DNA of 64,000 nucleotides from Candidatus Gastranaerophilales bacterium (GTDB taxonomy: Bacteria > Cyanobacteriota > Vampirovibrionia > Gastranaerophilales > Gastranaerophilaceae), in NCBI GenBank assembly GCA_944323425.1, contig CALUSL010000005.1, positions 36,722 to 100,721 on the forward strand, given 5' to 3'. A model generated the notes under the pieces. The model was given only the letters and a program-made list of their open reading frames with translations. It ran no database searches and was not told the origin of the DNA. Position numbers and translations under genes: made by a program. Positions 52,842 through 62,235 of the stretch are shown here, in pieces (positions within the stretch are counted from its first letter, which is position 1; every line of letters starts with the position of its first letter).

Positions 52842-54368
52842 CTATTTTTCAATCAGTGACTCACCTGTCATTTCTTTTGGTTTTTCAATTCCGAGGATGT
52901 CAAGAACCGTCGGTGCCACATCACAAAGTGCACCTGAAGATTTAAGCGACTTAACATCTTTGTCGTTTATTACGAGGAACGGAACAGGGTTAGTCGTGTG
53001 TGCGGTAAACGGTTTGTGAGTAACTGGATCTTCCATACATTCCGCATTGCCGTGATCTGCGGTCAGAAGCATTGTAACACCCATTTCTTTAGCTTTGTCC
53101 GCAATTTTTCCGACACATTTGTCAACTGTTGCAATCGCTTTTACTGCAGCTTCAAAAACACCGGTATGTCCTACCATATCAGGGTTAGCAAAGTTGACGA
53201 GAATAAACCCGTATTCAGGATTGTCCAGTGCTTTCAAAACATTTTCACAAACTTCATCGGCACTCATCTCTGGCTGCAAGTCATAAGTTGCAACTTTCGG
53301 TGAAGCAACAAGCACTCTCGTTTCAAGCTTGTTAGGTTCTTCAACCCCGCCGTTAAAGAAAAATGTAACGTGTGCATATTTTTCTGTTTCAGCTGTACGG
53401 AACTGTTTTATACCGTGCTCATCAAGCACATCACCCAGAATATTAGTAAGGGTTTCCGGTTTAAACGCAACTGGCAGCGGGAATGTTTCGTCATACTGTG
53501 TAAAGCAGACATAGTAAAGATTTTTTCTTACAGCTTTTCTGTTAAATCCGTCAAATTTTTCAAAAGTCATTGCTCTGGTTATTTCACGGGCTCTATCAGG
53601 TCTAAAGTTAAAGAATATAATTGCATCATTGTCATGAATTCTTGTTTCTTCACCGCCAATTACAGTCGGAATAACAAACTCGTCATTTACTCCGGCGTCA
53701 TATGAAGCTTTAATTGCTTCAGCCGAATTTTTTGCACTGTTTCCTTCACCGAGCAGCAGCGCATTGTAAGCTTTTTCGACTCTATCCCAGCGATTGTCTC
53801 TGTCCATTGCATAATATCTGCCGGAAATTGTGGCAACAGGCGGCAGGTTGTATTTTTTGAGCTCTTCTTCTACCTGAGCAAGAAATCCGGCTGCGCTCTG
53901 CGGCGGCGTATCCCTGCCATCAAGAAAGGCATGTACATAAACTTTTTTCAGACCGTTGTCTGCGGCAAGTTTAATCAATGCAAAAATATGATTCAATGAA
54001 CTGTGTACCCCGCCTGTACTTACAAGTCCGTAGAGATGCAGAGCTGAATCATTTTCCTTAACATGTTTTATTGCTTTTAAAAATTCTTCGTTTTCAAAGA
54101 AAGTGCCTTCTTTTATAGCCTTATTAATTCTGGTTAATTCCTGATATACAACACGACCGGCTCCGAGATTCAGGTGACCTACTTCAGAGTTGCCCATCTG
54201 ACCTTCAGGGAGTCCTACGTGCTCTCCGTCAGCATAAATCTGTGTATATTTTTCTTCTTTTTTAAGTCTGTCAAAATTAGGTGTTTCAGCTGTTTTTGTG
54301 GCATCTTCGGGGCTGTTTTTGCTGATTCCCCAGCCGTCCATAATGCATAATAAAACTCTGTTATTCAT
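52842..54368 (-). CDS. gpmI: 2,3-bisphosphoglycerate-independent phosphoglycerate mutase
   Basis: This 508-residue Mn2+-dependent mutase works in glycolysis/gluconeogenesis. It belongs to the alkaline-phosphatase fold: LLCIMDGWGISK, metal and Ser site MGNSEVGHLNLGAGRVVYQ, HAFLDGRDTPP, FNFRPDRAREI, and C-terminal TADHGNAECM and TTNPVPFLVINDK. Length typical. GGGGGAG precedes the ATG. It stands alone between ilvC and the nagZ-like gene. Confidence 0.98.
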   Translation of the reverse strand: MNNRVLLCIMDGWGISKNSPEDATKTAETPNFDRLKKEEKYTQIYADGEHVGLPEGQMGNSEVGHLNLGAGRVVYQELTRINKAIKEGTFFENEEFLKAIKHVKENDSALHLYGLVSTGGVHSSLNHIFALIKLAADNGLKKVYVHAFLDGRDTPPQSAAGFLAQVEEELKKYNLPPVATISGRYYAMDRDNRWDRVEKAYNALLLGEGNSAKNSAEAIKASYDAGVNDEFVIPTVIGGEETRIHDNDAIIFFNFRPDRAREITRAMTFEKFDGFNRKAVRKNLYYVCFTQYDETFPLPVAFKPETLTNILGDVLDEHGIKQFRTAETEKYAHVTFFFNGGVEEPNKLETRVLVASPKVATYDLQPEMSADEVCENVLKALDNPEYGFILVNFANPDMVGHTGVFEAAVKAIATVDKCVGKIADKAKEMGVTMLLTADHGNAECMEDPVTHKPFTAHTTNPVPFLVINDKDVKSLKSSGALCDVAPTVLDILGIEKPKEMTGESLIEK

Positions 54369-54497
54369 GTGTTCTCCCCCTTTGTTTCGAGTGTATATAT
54401 CTTAATTATGCACGCTGAACAAAAAAGTTAAAGTCCCCTAAAATATGGTATGTAAGAAATAAGCTCTATATAAAATAGATACTAATTAAAACTAATA

Positions 54498-55487
54498 TTA
54501 AAACTTTAAAAATTTTCTTTTTAATTCACAAATTTTCTCATATGAAAATTCAATGTCGCGAATGTCAATATTTCCCGATTTAACCTCTGATTCAAGAGCG
54601 TCAATCAGCGAAACTGTCTCCGAATTGCAGCTGCGATAAATAAATATGTTTATGCCCGCACTGATTCCGCGCTTGCAAGCTTCAATCGGAGAAAAACATT
54701 GTATCCCGCCCATTACCATGTCATCAGAAATTACGAGCCCCCTGTAGCCTAGCTTTTCTCTCAAGAATTTCTTTATCACATTTTTAGAAACAGATGCGGG
54801 AATTTTTTCTGCATCAAAACTCGTATAGTGGATATGAGCAATCATTAATGCGGGAATATCAATAAGTTTTTTGAACGGATATATATGAGTTTTTTCAAGT
54901 TCATCAATACTCAATGCAAGCTCAGGCATGTCCTTGTGTGAGTCAACAGCTGTTTCGCCATGCCCGGGAAAGTGTTTTCCCACCGGTATTATTCCGTGTT
55001 TTAAATAGATATCAGACACAATTTTCCCGCATTCTGCGACTTTCTTAGGGTCAGAAGAATACGAACGTTCGGCAATAATCGGATTTTTTGGATTTGTATC
55101 TACATCAAGCACCGGCGCAAAATTCATGTTCAATCCGAAATCTTTTAACTCGCTGGCGATTTCTTCACTCTGTTTACAGAGAAAAGCCGTTCCCAGTAGC
55201 GCTGCATCGCGTGCTGATTTATATTTTTGACCTCCGTAGATATTCAGCGTTCTTTCTACTCTTCCACCCTCCTGATCAATAGAAAGAAAAAGAGGATAAG
55301 CAGCTTTTTCTTTTATTTCCAGAACAAGTTTTTTAAAGCTGTCCTTTGATGTTATATTTTCAGTAAAAAATATAACACCGCCGAGTCCGGTTTCGAGCAT
55401 GGAAACCATGCCGGGATTTTTATCAAGAGAATCACCGGAAAATCCCATAATAAACATCTGTACTATTTTTTCACGTAATGACGCCAT
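54498..55487 (-). CDS. nagZ: Beta-N-acetylhexosaminidase (GH3, NagZ type)
   Basis: This GH3 enzyme removes GlcNAc from peptidoglycan fragments (cell-wall recycling) or related glycans. Motifs: GVIFFTENITS, SIDQEGGRVERTL, the NagZ catalytic loop KHFPGHGETAVDSHKDMP and the nucleophile Asp in VISDDMVMGGI. I start at the Met at 55487 (MASLREKIV; 329 residues) because a TATGAT -10 box lies six bases upstream; the earlier in-frame ATG at 55502 lies in that promoter. No signal peptide, so cytoplasmic. The only adjacent cell-wall gene is none; the neighbour upstream is a divergent secreted protein. Confidence 0.93.
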   Translation of the reverse strand: MASLREKIVQMFIMGFSGDSLDKNPGMVSMLETGLGGVIFFTENITSKDSFKKLVLEIKEKAAYPLFLSIDQEGGRVERTLNIYGGQKYKSARDAALLGTAFLCKQSEEIASELKDFGLNMNFAPVLDVDTNPKNPIIAERSYSSDPKKVAECGKIVSDIYLKHGIIPVGKHFPGHGETAVDSHKDMPELALSIDELEKTHIYPFKKLIDIPALMIAHIHYTSFDAEKIPASVSKNVIKKFLREKLGYRGLVISDDMVMGGIQCFSPIEACKRGISAGINIFIYRSCNSETVSLIDALESEVKSGNIDIRDIEFSYEKICELKRKFLKF

Positions 55488-55493
55488 AGATTT

Positions 55494-55523
55494 ATCATAC
55501 ATTTAATTTAGTGCAAAAATCAA
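55494..55523 (-). promoter_or_regulatory. Promoter giving a leaderless mRNA (nagZ)
   Basis: On the minus strand TTGATT (55518-55523) and TATGAT (55494-55499) are 18 bases apart; the -10 box ends six bases before the ATG at 55487. Confidence 0.6.
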
Positions 55524-55561
55524 ATTTTTATCTTAGAATAATTATTAATGGGGAGTATGTT

Positions 55562-56131
55562 ATGAAGAAAACATTAGTTCTATTATTGATAGGTTTTATA
55601 ATTTTCGGACTTGCAGCAAAGGACAGTATGGCTGCTAAAAAGACTAAAAAATCTGCGGGCGCAATCACCCAGCAGGATATTGATTCAATGTCCGAAACAA
55701 TTGATAATTTAACGAAAAAAGTATACTCGGCATCTTTATTTTCACCTGCTGAAAACTCTGAGCTTATAGGAATAAAAATTAAGCTGGATAACCAGATGCT
55801 TATTGCGCCGGATGCAACACTCGCTCCTTTATATTTTAAGGCGGGCAATCTCTATCGCGCAAGAGAAATGAAAAATGAAGCAATAGAATGCTATCAGACA
55901 ATACTGGAAAACTTTGCGGATACAGCTCTGGCACCAAAGGCTTTTCAAGCTTTAAAATCTATGGGTGTTAAAGTAGTTGACCCGAATGCAGAAAATACAG
56001 AAAGTGCGGCTACGTCTGATGGAGCCCAGCCGGCTGACGGAGCACAAACAGGAGGTGCTGCCGAAACACAGCCCGATACTCCGGCAATGCAGGAAGAAGC
56101 AGCCCCTTCGGAAACTACGGGCAATGTATAA
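55562..56131 (+). CDS. Secreted TPR-like protein with Ala/Glu/Thr-rich tail
   Basis: This 189-residue protein has a signal peptide (MKKTLVLLLIGFIIFGLAAK) and a helical part with a TPR-like unit (LYFKAGNLYRAREMKNEAIE then CYQTILENFADTALAPKAF). The last ~45 residues are disordered and rich in Ala, Glu, Gln and Thr. I start at 55562, preceded by GGGGAG. No family beyond the TPR pattern. Convergence with nothing; it is followed by a FliO-like gene after 144 bases. Confidence 0.8.
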   Translation: MKKTLVLLLIGFIIFGLAAKDSMAAKKTKKSAGAITQQDIDSMSETIDNLTKKVYSASLFSPAENSELIGIKIKLDNQMLIAPDATLAPLYFKAGNLYRAREMKNEAIECYQTILENFADTALAPKAFQALKSMGVKVVDPNAENTESAATSDGAQPADGAQTGGAAETQPDTPAMQEEAAPSETTGNV

Positions 56132-56275
56132 ACAATATGTTTAGAAAATTTTAATATTAGTTAACTATCCTATTGATTATATAATTATTATGGTAAAATT
56201 TAATTGTCCGTAATTTTTCGGGTCTGCAGACAGGACTGTGGATTATAAATAACAGGGCAGAGGGGCTTAATTTAT

Positions 56276-56812
56276 ATGAAAAAATTATTTTATGTTTTTT
56301 GTACAGCGGTAACTTTTTTGAATTTAACAGTGACAGGAGCTAATGCTTCCGTTATTCCGGAATCGATGAAAGAGGCTATGCAGACGGATGTCGCAGGTAT
56401 GCCCAGCCTTTTGAATCTGGTTGTTGCGATGGTTGTTGTTATAGGACTTATTTATGCAACCGGTTTTATCTACGCAAGACTGAGCCGCTCTGATAAATTT
56501 AAACTCGGACTCAGATCCGCAGAAGATTTTGAAAAAAACAAATTTACCATTCTTTCTTCGCTTCCTCTCGGACAGAACAAAAATCTTTACTCAGTTGAAA
56601 TTAACAACAAAATTCTCGTAATAGGTGCGACACAACAAAATATAACCCTGTTAAAAGAATTCGATAAAAATATAGAAACGGAAATAAAAGAGGTAATCCT
56701 TGAAAAAGCTCCGGTGAAAAAAGACACAGCACCTTCTAAAAAAATTGATTTTGAAGATTTGGACAAAAATCTCAATGATATCAGTTCAATTTATAAAAAA
56801 TACAGAAGCTAA
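56276..56812 (+). CDS. FliO-like single-TM protein
   Basis: This 178-residue protein has a signal sequence (MKKLFYVFCTAVTFLNLTV), one further TM helix (about 44-67, LLNLVVAMVVVIGLIYATGF) and the cytoplasmic segment SSLPLGQNKNLYSVEINNKI then LVIGATQQNITLL, the small beta domain typical of FliO, the flagellar export chaperone/assembly protein. FliO, with FliP, FliQ and FliR, builds the type III export gate. No other flagellar gene lies near. The C-terminus is Lys/Asp-rich. AGGGG precedes the ATG at some distance. Confidence 0.6.
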   Translation: MKKLFYVFCTAVTFLNLTVTGANASVIPESMKEAMQTDVAGMPSLLNLVVAMVVVIGLIYATGFIYARLSRSDKFKLGLRSAEDFEKNKFTILSSLPLGQNKNLYSVEINNKILVIGATQQNITLLKEFDKNIETEIKEVILEKAPVKKDTAPSKKIDFEDLDKNLNDISSIYKKYRS

Positions 56813-56846
56813 ATTAGACTAAAAAAGAAAACAGAGGCAAGTATCC

Positions 56847-57728
56847 GTGAGAAAAGAAGTTAGGATTGGGAACAAAATTGTAGGCGACGGACATCCGTGT
56901 TTTATAATTGCAGAAATAGGCATTAATCATAACGGGTCTATAGAGCTTGCGAAAAAGATGATTGATGCTGCAGTAAACTCCGGATGCGATGCAGTAAAAT
57001 TTCAAAAAAGAACAGTAGATATTGTTTATTCAAAAGAAGAACTGGCTATGCCCCGCTCCAGTGTTTTCGGAGAAACAAACGGAGATTTAAAAAGAGGGCT
57101 TGAGTTCGGGTTTGACGAATATTGTGAAATTGATGATTATTGCAGAAAAAAACGTATAATGTGGTTTGCATCATGCTGGGATGTACAATCCGTCGATTTT
57201 ATCGAAAGATACAATCCTCCCTGCCACAAAATTTCTTCAGCATGTCTGACTGATGATGTGCTCTTAAAATACATACGTTCAAAAGGCAGACCGGTGCTGC
57301 TCTCTACAGGTATGAGCACTGTTGAAGAAATAAGACATGCTGTGGCTGTGCTTGGAGAAGAAAATCTTATTCTCTACCACTGTACATCTACCTATCCTAC
57401 AGAGCTGGATGAAATAAATCTTCTCGGAATACAGACCTTAAAAAATATGTTCTCCTGCCCTGTCGGTTTTAGCGGGCATGAAAAGGGAATATTTGCTTCT
57501 TCTATTGCTCCCGCATTCGGTGCGTGCTCTGTAGAAAGACATATTACTACAGACAGAACGCTCTGGGGCTCGGATCAGGCAGCAAGTCTGGAACCGGAAG
57601 GACTCAGACGAATGGTCCGAGATATACGAAATCTATCTCGTATCGTAGGAGATGGACGGATTGTTGTATACGAATCAGAAAAGCCGATAATTAAAAAATT
57701 GAGAAAGGTCAAAACACTAAATGTATAA
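56847..57728 (+). CDS. neuB: NeuB-family nonulosonate (sialate-type) synthase
   Basis: This 293-residue enzyme condenses PEP with an N-acyl hexosamine (or its 6-phosphate) to a nine-carbon sugar. NeuB motifs: FIIAEIGINHNGSIELAKKM, CDAVKFQKR, PVLLSTGMSTVEEI, CTSTYPTELDEINL, GFSGHEKGIFASS and ERHITTDRTLWGSDQAASL. It starts at GTG 56847 with AGAGGC upstream. Compared with ~345-residue bacterial NeuB it lacks the C-terminal SAF/antifreeze domain. It overlaps a KdsC-like phosphatase gene by eight bases, which favours a 9-phosphate product. Confidence 0.93.
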   Translation: MRKEVRIGNKIVGDGHPCFIIAEIGINHNGSIELAKKMIDAAVNSGCDAVKFQKRTVDIVYSKEELAMPRSSVFGETNGDLKRGLEFGFDEYCEIDDYCRKKRIMWFASCWDVQSVDFIERYNPPCHKISSACLTDDVLLKYIRSKGRPVLLSTGMSTVEEIRHAVAVLGEENLILYHCTSTYPTELDEINLLGIQTLKNMFSCPVGFSGHEKGIFASSIAPAFGACSVERHITTDRTLWGSDQAASLEPEGLRRMVRDIRNLSRIVGDGRIVVYESEKPIIKKLRKVKTLNV

Positions 57729-58215
57729 AACTCTCGATTTGTCGTCTGAGATAAAAATAATTATTTCGGATTTTGATGGAATCTTTACGGACAACTCAAT
57801 ACTGATTTCGGATAGCGGAGAGACTTTAAAAAAGCTCAGCTACAAAGATATTATGGGTGTTTCTGTTGCAAAAAAGAACGATATTAAGGTCGCTATAGTT
57901 TCTGGCGATGTCAGCCCGTCAATAGACTTTCTTGCAAACAGATTCGCGCTCGAAGATATTCATCAGGGCATAAGAGAAAAACTTCCGGTTGTGCAAAACA
58001 TTCTTGAAAAATATAATTTGTCGCCGGATGAAGCAGTGTATCTGGGTGACGACATAAACGACATTGCCAGTCTTGAATATATAAAATATTCTGTGATACC
58101 GGAACACGCTAATTACAGAGTCAAAGCGGCTTCCGGTGTTCAAATCGCAGAATCTAAAGCCGGAGACGGACTATTCAGAGAAGTTGTAGATAATATTGTT
58201 GCATTAAAAAATTAG
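57721..58215 (+). CDS. KdsC-type HAD phosphatase
   Basis: This 164-residue HAD phosphatase has DFDGIFTDNSIL (nucleophile Asp and acid Asp), VSGD, and GDDINDIASLEY (Mg2+ site). The compact, uncapped form is that of KdsC, which dephosphorylates KDO-8-P, and of related sialate/KDN-9-phosphate phosphatases. Genomic overlap with neuB suggests it removes the phosphate from a nonulosonate 9-phosphate. The TPR gene follows after 11 bases. Confidence 0.92.
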   Translation: MYKTLDLSSEIKIIISDFDGIFTDNSILISDSGETLKKLSYKDIMGVSVAKKNDIKVAIVSGDVSPSIDFLANRFALEDIHQGIREKLPVVQNILEKYNLSPDEAVYLGDDINDIASLEYIKYSVIPEHANYRVKAASGVQIAESKAGDGLFREVVDNIVALKN

Positions 58216-58226
58216 CTGATATTATT

Positions 58227-59918
58227 ATGGGTGGAAAAATTAAAGAAATCTGGAATAAGATAAAGCGCGCGGATAAGTTTGTTAATGATTACAAAAACCT
58301 TTCGCACACAATGGAAATGCCTTCGGCTGCGTATGTAAACTGGGGTGTTTATATGGCGAACAGGGGAGAATTTGCACAGGCTGTTGAAAAATTTAATACA
58401 GCGGCAATGATGATTCAGCAAAACCCGAAAGCATACGTCAATCTGGGTATTGTATGTATGCAGCAAAAAGATTATCCCGAGGCTGTCAAAAATTTCAGAA
58501 AAGCCGTAAAACTTGACCGTTACAACTCTAAAGCCTATTCCCTCTGGGGTACCTGTCTTGCTGAAATAGGTGATTACGAAGGCGCGGTAGAAGTCTACGA
58601 AATGGCAAAAAAATATGATCCAAGAAATCCGGAAATCTATCTGAACTGGGCAATATCTCTTGCTAAATTCGATAAAAAAGACGAAGCTGAAGAAAAATTC
58701 AGAAGTGCCTCCATGCTTGATCCCGCAAACCCGATTATACCTCTTTTGTGGGGCGTACTTTTATTTGAGCGCAGAAAATACGATGAGGCTATTGAAAAAT
58801 TTTCACACAGCGCGCTTTACGGTACGGACAAATACGATGCCAACTATTACACGGCACTGTGCTATTTGAAGAAAGAAGAGTTTGGAAAAGCAATAAAATA
58901 TGCAAAAGAAGCATGTGAAATACGTCCGAAAATGACAGAACCCTACCTTGTACTGGGCGAGGCTTATATGAACGCAGGCAGCAGCGAACTCTCTTTCAAG
59001 GCATATGAAACAGCTGCAAATGAAGCATTGAAGACTCCTGCTCTTTATATCGGGTGGGGAATTGCTCTTCAAAAATTTAAAAAGTATGATGAAGCAAGAG
59101 AAAAATTTTATGAAGCACTTCTGCTTGCTCCGAACGATGAACTTCTGCTTGCAAGTATTGCAACAAATTACATAATGACAAAAGAATATGAAGATGCAGA
59201 AAAGTATTTGCAGAGACTTGTTGAAATCAACCCTAAAAACGCGCGCGCTCATTACAATCTGGCATTAATAAGATTCGAAGAAAAGAAATATGACGAAGCT
59301 TTGAGACTTTATCAAACAGCATTTTCTCTCTCTCCGAAAAATTATGCACTGTATTTTAATATTGCGGACTGCTACTACCGGATGGGAAATCTTGAGGAAG
59401 CAAAAAAATATTACAAAAAATGCATTGAATACGTGCCAAAACACATGCAGGCATATTTGAGTCTGGCAAATCTACTCCTTGAGACAAATGACTACAAAGA
59501 CGCGCTTCGAAAAGTCAGAACTGTCTATACCATGAACAAAGAGTCTTCTGCAGCCAATTTTGCGTACGGTGTGGTGCTTATGAAATCCGGACTGCTGGAC
59601 GATGCAATGGAGAAATTTCAGGCGTCATTATCACTTGATGAACACTACGCAATAGCAAAACTCGGCATCGCAGAATGCAATCTCTATTTCGGAAAATATA
59701 AAGAGTCACTCGTGGCGCTTGAAAGCGTGATGGAGGAACTCGGTCAGGAATCAGATTTTCTCAAAATTCAGGAGAACCTGCTCGAAAAAATTGTATCAGA
59801 TGATACGTATTGTGAAGTAGATTTTGTGATAAAATATTGTAATAAATTTTTAGAGCGATATAATAACAATAAAGTATCTGAAATTAGGGATACACTGGTC
59901 GGAAAAACAACCAAATAA
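58227..59918 (+). CDS. TPR-repeat protein (cytoplasmic)
   Basis: This 563-residue protein consists of about 14 tetratricopeptide repeats, for example AVKNFRKAVKLDRYNSKAYS, AVEVYEMAKKYDPRNPEIYL and AKKYYKKCIEYVPKHMQAYL. No signal peptide, unlike the TPR protein at 38118. No Shine-Dalgarno sequence before the ATG; it lies 11 bases after the phosphatase stop, so translation may be coupled. lysC follows after nine bases, and the group neuB-phosphatase-TPR-lysC is read as one operon. Role unknown; TPR scaffolds often bind glycosyltransferase-related or regulatory partners. Confidence 0.9.
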   Translation: MGGKIKEIWNKIKRADKFVNDYKNLSHTMEMPSAAYVNWGVYMANRGEFAQAVEKFNTAAMMIQQNPKAYVNLGIVCMQQKDYPEAVKNFRKAVKLDRYNSKAYSLWGTCLAEIGDYEGAVEVYEMAKKYDPRNPEIYLNWAISLAKFDKKDEAEEKFRSASMLDPANPIIPLLWGVLLFERRKYDEAIEKFSHSALYGTDKYDANYYTALCYLKKEEFGKAIKYAKEACEIRPKMTEPYLVLGEAYMNAGSSELSFKAYETAANEALKTPALYIGWGIALQKFKKYDEAREKFYEALLLAPNDELLLASIATNYIMTKEYEDAEKYLQRLVEINPKNARAHYNLALIRFEEKKYDEALRLYQTAFSLSPKNYALYFNIADCYYRMGNLEEAKKYYKKCIEYVPKHMQAYLSLANLLLETNDYKDALRKVRTVYTMNKESSAANFAYGVVLMKSGLLDDAMEKFQASLSLDEHYAIAKLGIAECNLYFGKYKESLVALESVMEELGQESDFLKIQENLLEKIVSDDTYCEVDFVIKYCNKFLERYNNNKVSEIRDTLVGKTTK

Positions 59919-59927
59919 GAGGCAATC

Positions 59928-61187
59928 GTGGGAATAATTGTTCAAAAATTTGGCGGAACATCGGTCGCAGATGTTGAAAAAATAAAAAATGTAGCCAAAG
60001 CGGTAATAAGAGAAAAAAATAACGGAAATCAGGTAATAGTAGTAGTTTCAGCAATGGGACACACGACAGACTATCTCGTCAAAATGGCAAATGAGATTTC
60101 TGAAAATCCGAATCCGAGGGAAATGGACATGCTTCTTACCACCGGAGAACAGGTTTCTATTGCGCTTTTAACAATGGCAATTCAGGCAGAAGGTCATGCT
60201 GCTGTCAGCATGAATGCTATGCAGGTTGGAATTATCACAGAATGTATTCACACGAAAGCAAGAATTGTTGATATAAAAACAGACAAACTAAAATCTCATC
60301 TCAACAACGGTGAAATTATAGTAGTTGCCGGTTTTCAGGGTGTAACACCGGATGGAGAAATTACAACGCTCGGAAGAGGCGGCTCTGACACTTCTGCGGT
60401 AGCTATTGCCGGCGCAATGAATGCTGACAGATGCGATATTTATACTGATGTAGAAGGTGTTTATACGACAGACCCGAGAATCGTTCCGAATGCGACAAAA
60501 CTCTCTGAAATCTCTTACGAAGAAATGCTAGAACTTGCGCACGTCGGTGCAAATGTTTTACATCCGCGTTCTGTTGAAACAGCAAAACAGTATAATGTGC
60601 CTCTCAGGGTCAGAAGTACTTTTAAACTCGATGATTTAGGAACTTATATAACAGGAGTTGACAACATGGAAATTTATAAACCCGTGGCAGGCGTTGCCGC
60701 TGATTTGTCACAAATTAGAGTAGTAATTTGCGACGTTCCGGATGAACCCGGCAGTGCGGCAAAGATTTTTGAGGCTCTGTCAAAATCCGATGTCAGCGTT
60801 GATATGATTATACAGTCATACGGCAGAAATGACGGCACAAATGACGTTGCGTTTACTATTTCGAAATCCGACTATGAAAGAACAATGGAAATAGTCAAAG
60901 AAGTTATAAAAGAAATCGGTGCAACATCAGTGCTCGTTGATGAAGATATTGCCAAGGTTTCGATAGTCGGAGCAGGCATGGTAGACAGACCGGGTATCGC
61001 GGCTTCAATGTTTAAAGCACTCGCTGAAGAAGGCATAAACATTAAAATGATTTCAACGAGCGAGATAAAAATAAGCTGTCTGGTTGAAAAAAATGATGCC
61101 CACAAGGCGATTCAGGCACTGCACAGCGCGTTTAATCTCGATGCGAAAGAAGTTGCGGTTGTGATGGGTGATTTGCCCGATGTATAG
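59928..61187 (+). CDS. lysC: Aspartate kinase
   Basis: This 419-residue kinase phosphorylates aspartate, the first step to lysine, threonine and methionine. Motifs: VQKFGGTSVADVEKI, TTGEQVSIALLTMAIQ, TTLGRGGSDTSAVAIA, ALNADRCDIYTDVEGVYTTDP-like MNADRCDIYTDVEGVYTTDP, and HVGANVLHPRSVE. Two ACT domains follow (about 265-345 and 350-415), so feedback control by lysine/threonine is likely. It starts at GTG with AGAGGC upstream. It is the last gene of the neuB-containing operon. Confidence 0.97.
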   Translation: MGIIVQKFGGTSVADVEKIKNVAKAVIREKNNGNQVIVVVSAMGHTTDYLVKMANEISENPNPREMDMLLTTGEQVSIALLTMAIQAEGHAAVSMNAMQVGIITECIHTKARIVDIKTDKLKSHLNNGEIIVVAGFQGVTPDGEITTLGRGGSDTSAVAIAGAMNADRCDIYTDVEGVYTTDPRIVPNATKLSEISYEEMLELAHVGANVLHPRSVETAKQYNVPLRVRSTFKLDDLGTYITGVDNMEIYKPVAGVAADLSQIRVVICDVPDEPGSAAKIFEALSKSDVSVDMIIQSYGRNDGTNDVAFTISKSDYERTMEIVKEVIKEIGATSVLVDEDIAKVSIVGAGMVDRPGIAASMFKALAEEGINIKMISTSEIKISCLVEKNDAHKAIQALHSAFNLDAKEVAVVMGDLPDV

Positions 61188-61266
61188 AAATTAAAAAATT
61201 GTTACTTTTTGTTCACGTTTGAAAATTAAGTAGCAATTTTTTTTATTGACTGGTATTGAGTAGGGT

Positions 61267-62124
61267 ATGCAAGTATTGATTGAAAAAGAACAAAATAGCA
61301 CAGATAAAATAATTAAACCGGATTTCTCAACAAAAACCGGCAGAGAATTTCTCGCCTTTTATCTGCAAACAAAATTTAAACAAATTCTGGCACACGACAG
61401 AAAGTCGGAAAATCCGATTTTTCTCGATGTAAATCCGAACTTTATAAGCAAATTTTCAAGACGAATAATTGAAAATCCAACAAAAAAAATTCTCATCGGG
61501 GTTACCGGCGAATCAGCCAGCGGAAAAACAACTATATGCAAAACTATTAAAGAAACCAGTATTAAGCTTGATTTCCCGCTTGAATATCTCAGTATAGACA
61601 ATTATTTTAACGATATATCAGAGCTGATTAAAAAATACGGTTCCTTTGACAATCTTAGAGACAACGGATATGACGTGGACTCTCCCCAAAGTTTTCAGCT
61701 GGAGCTTCTTAAAGAGCATCTTACGAAACTTGCTGCTGGAGAAGATATTATGGCACCGCAATATCTTATTAACGGCACGGGAATAAGCGTTAAAAATGCA
61801 ATCCCTATAAAGGCAAAAAAGATGATAGTTGTCGAAGGAATGGCAGCTATGTACGGTGACATAAAAGATTTATTTGATGTAAAAGTATACATAGATATTG
61901 ACCGCAAAATTCAGAAAAAATGGTTTATGGCTCGTGCAGCAAAACGAAATCAAGATGAAGAAAATGCGCTCAAGCACTGGGGATACGTTAAAGTGGCTGC
62001 CGAAAAATATATTATTCCGTCGAAATCTGATGCAGACATTATTATAAACGGAGCTGCATCATTGGACTATTTTTCACAGATTATTGAATTTATGCATGCA
62101 TCAACAAACTGCTTTGTTTCTTAG
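61267..62124 (+). CDS. Uridine kinase/phosphoribulokinase-type P-loop kinase
   Basis: This 285-residue NTP-dependent kinase has a Walker A loop IGVTGESASGKTTICKTI near residue 78, YLSIDNYFNDI (substrate Asp), a central DSPQSFQLELLKEHL and MIVVEGMAAMYGDIKDLFDVKVYID. The pattern is that of the uridine kinase/PRK family, but the ~70-residue N-terminal part is longer than Udk (213 residues). Substrate not certain; uridine/cytidine or a pentose are candidates. The ATG is preceded by GAGTAGGG. No operon. Confidence 0.82.
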   Translation: MQVLIEKEQNSTDKIIKPDFSTKTGREFLAFYLQTKFKQILAHDRKSENPIFLDVNPNFISKFSRRIIENPTKKILIGVTGESASGKTTICKTIKETSIKLDFPLEYLSIDNYFNDISELIKKYGSFDNLRDNGYDVDSPQSFQLELLKEHLTKLAAGEDIMAPQYLINGTGISVKNAIPIKAKKMIVVEGMAAMYGDIKDLFDVKVYIDIDRKIQKKWFMARAAKRNQDEENALKHWGYVKVAAEKYIIPSKSDADIIINGAASLDYFSQIIEFMHASTNCFVS

Positions 62125-62235
62125 TTTTATTCTTGTTATTTTGTGAATTTTATACGGCGGCAGGTTTTTTGTGCAACATTAGGTAAAATATGATAATATG
62201 AGGTTGTATATTTTATTCTAAATAAAGGGGTACAA

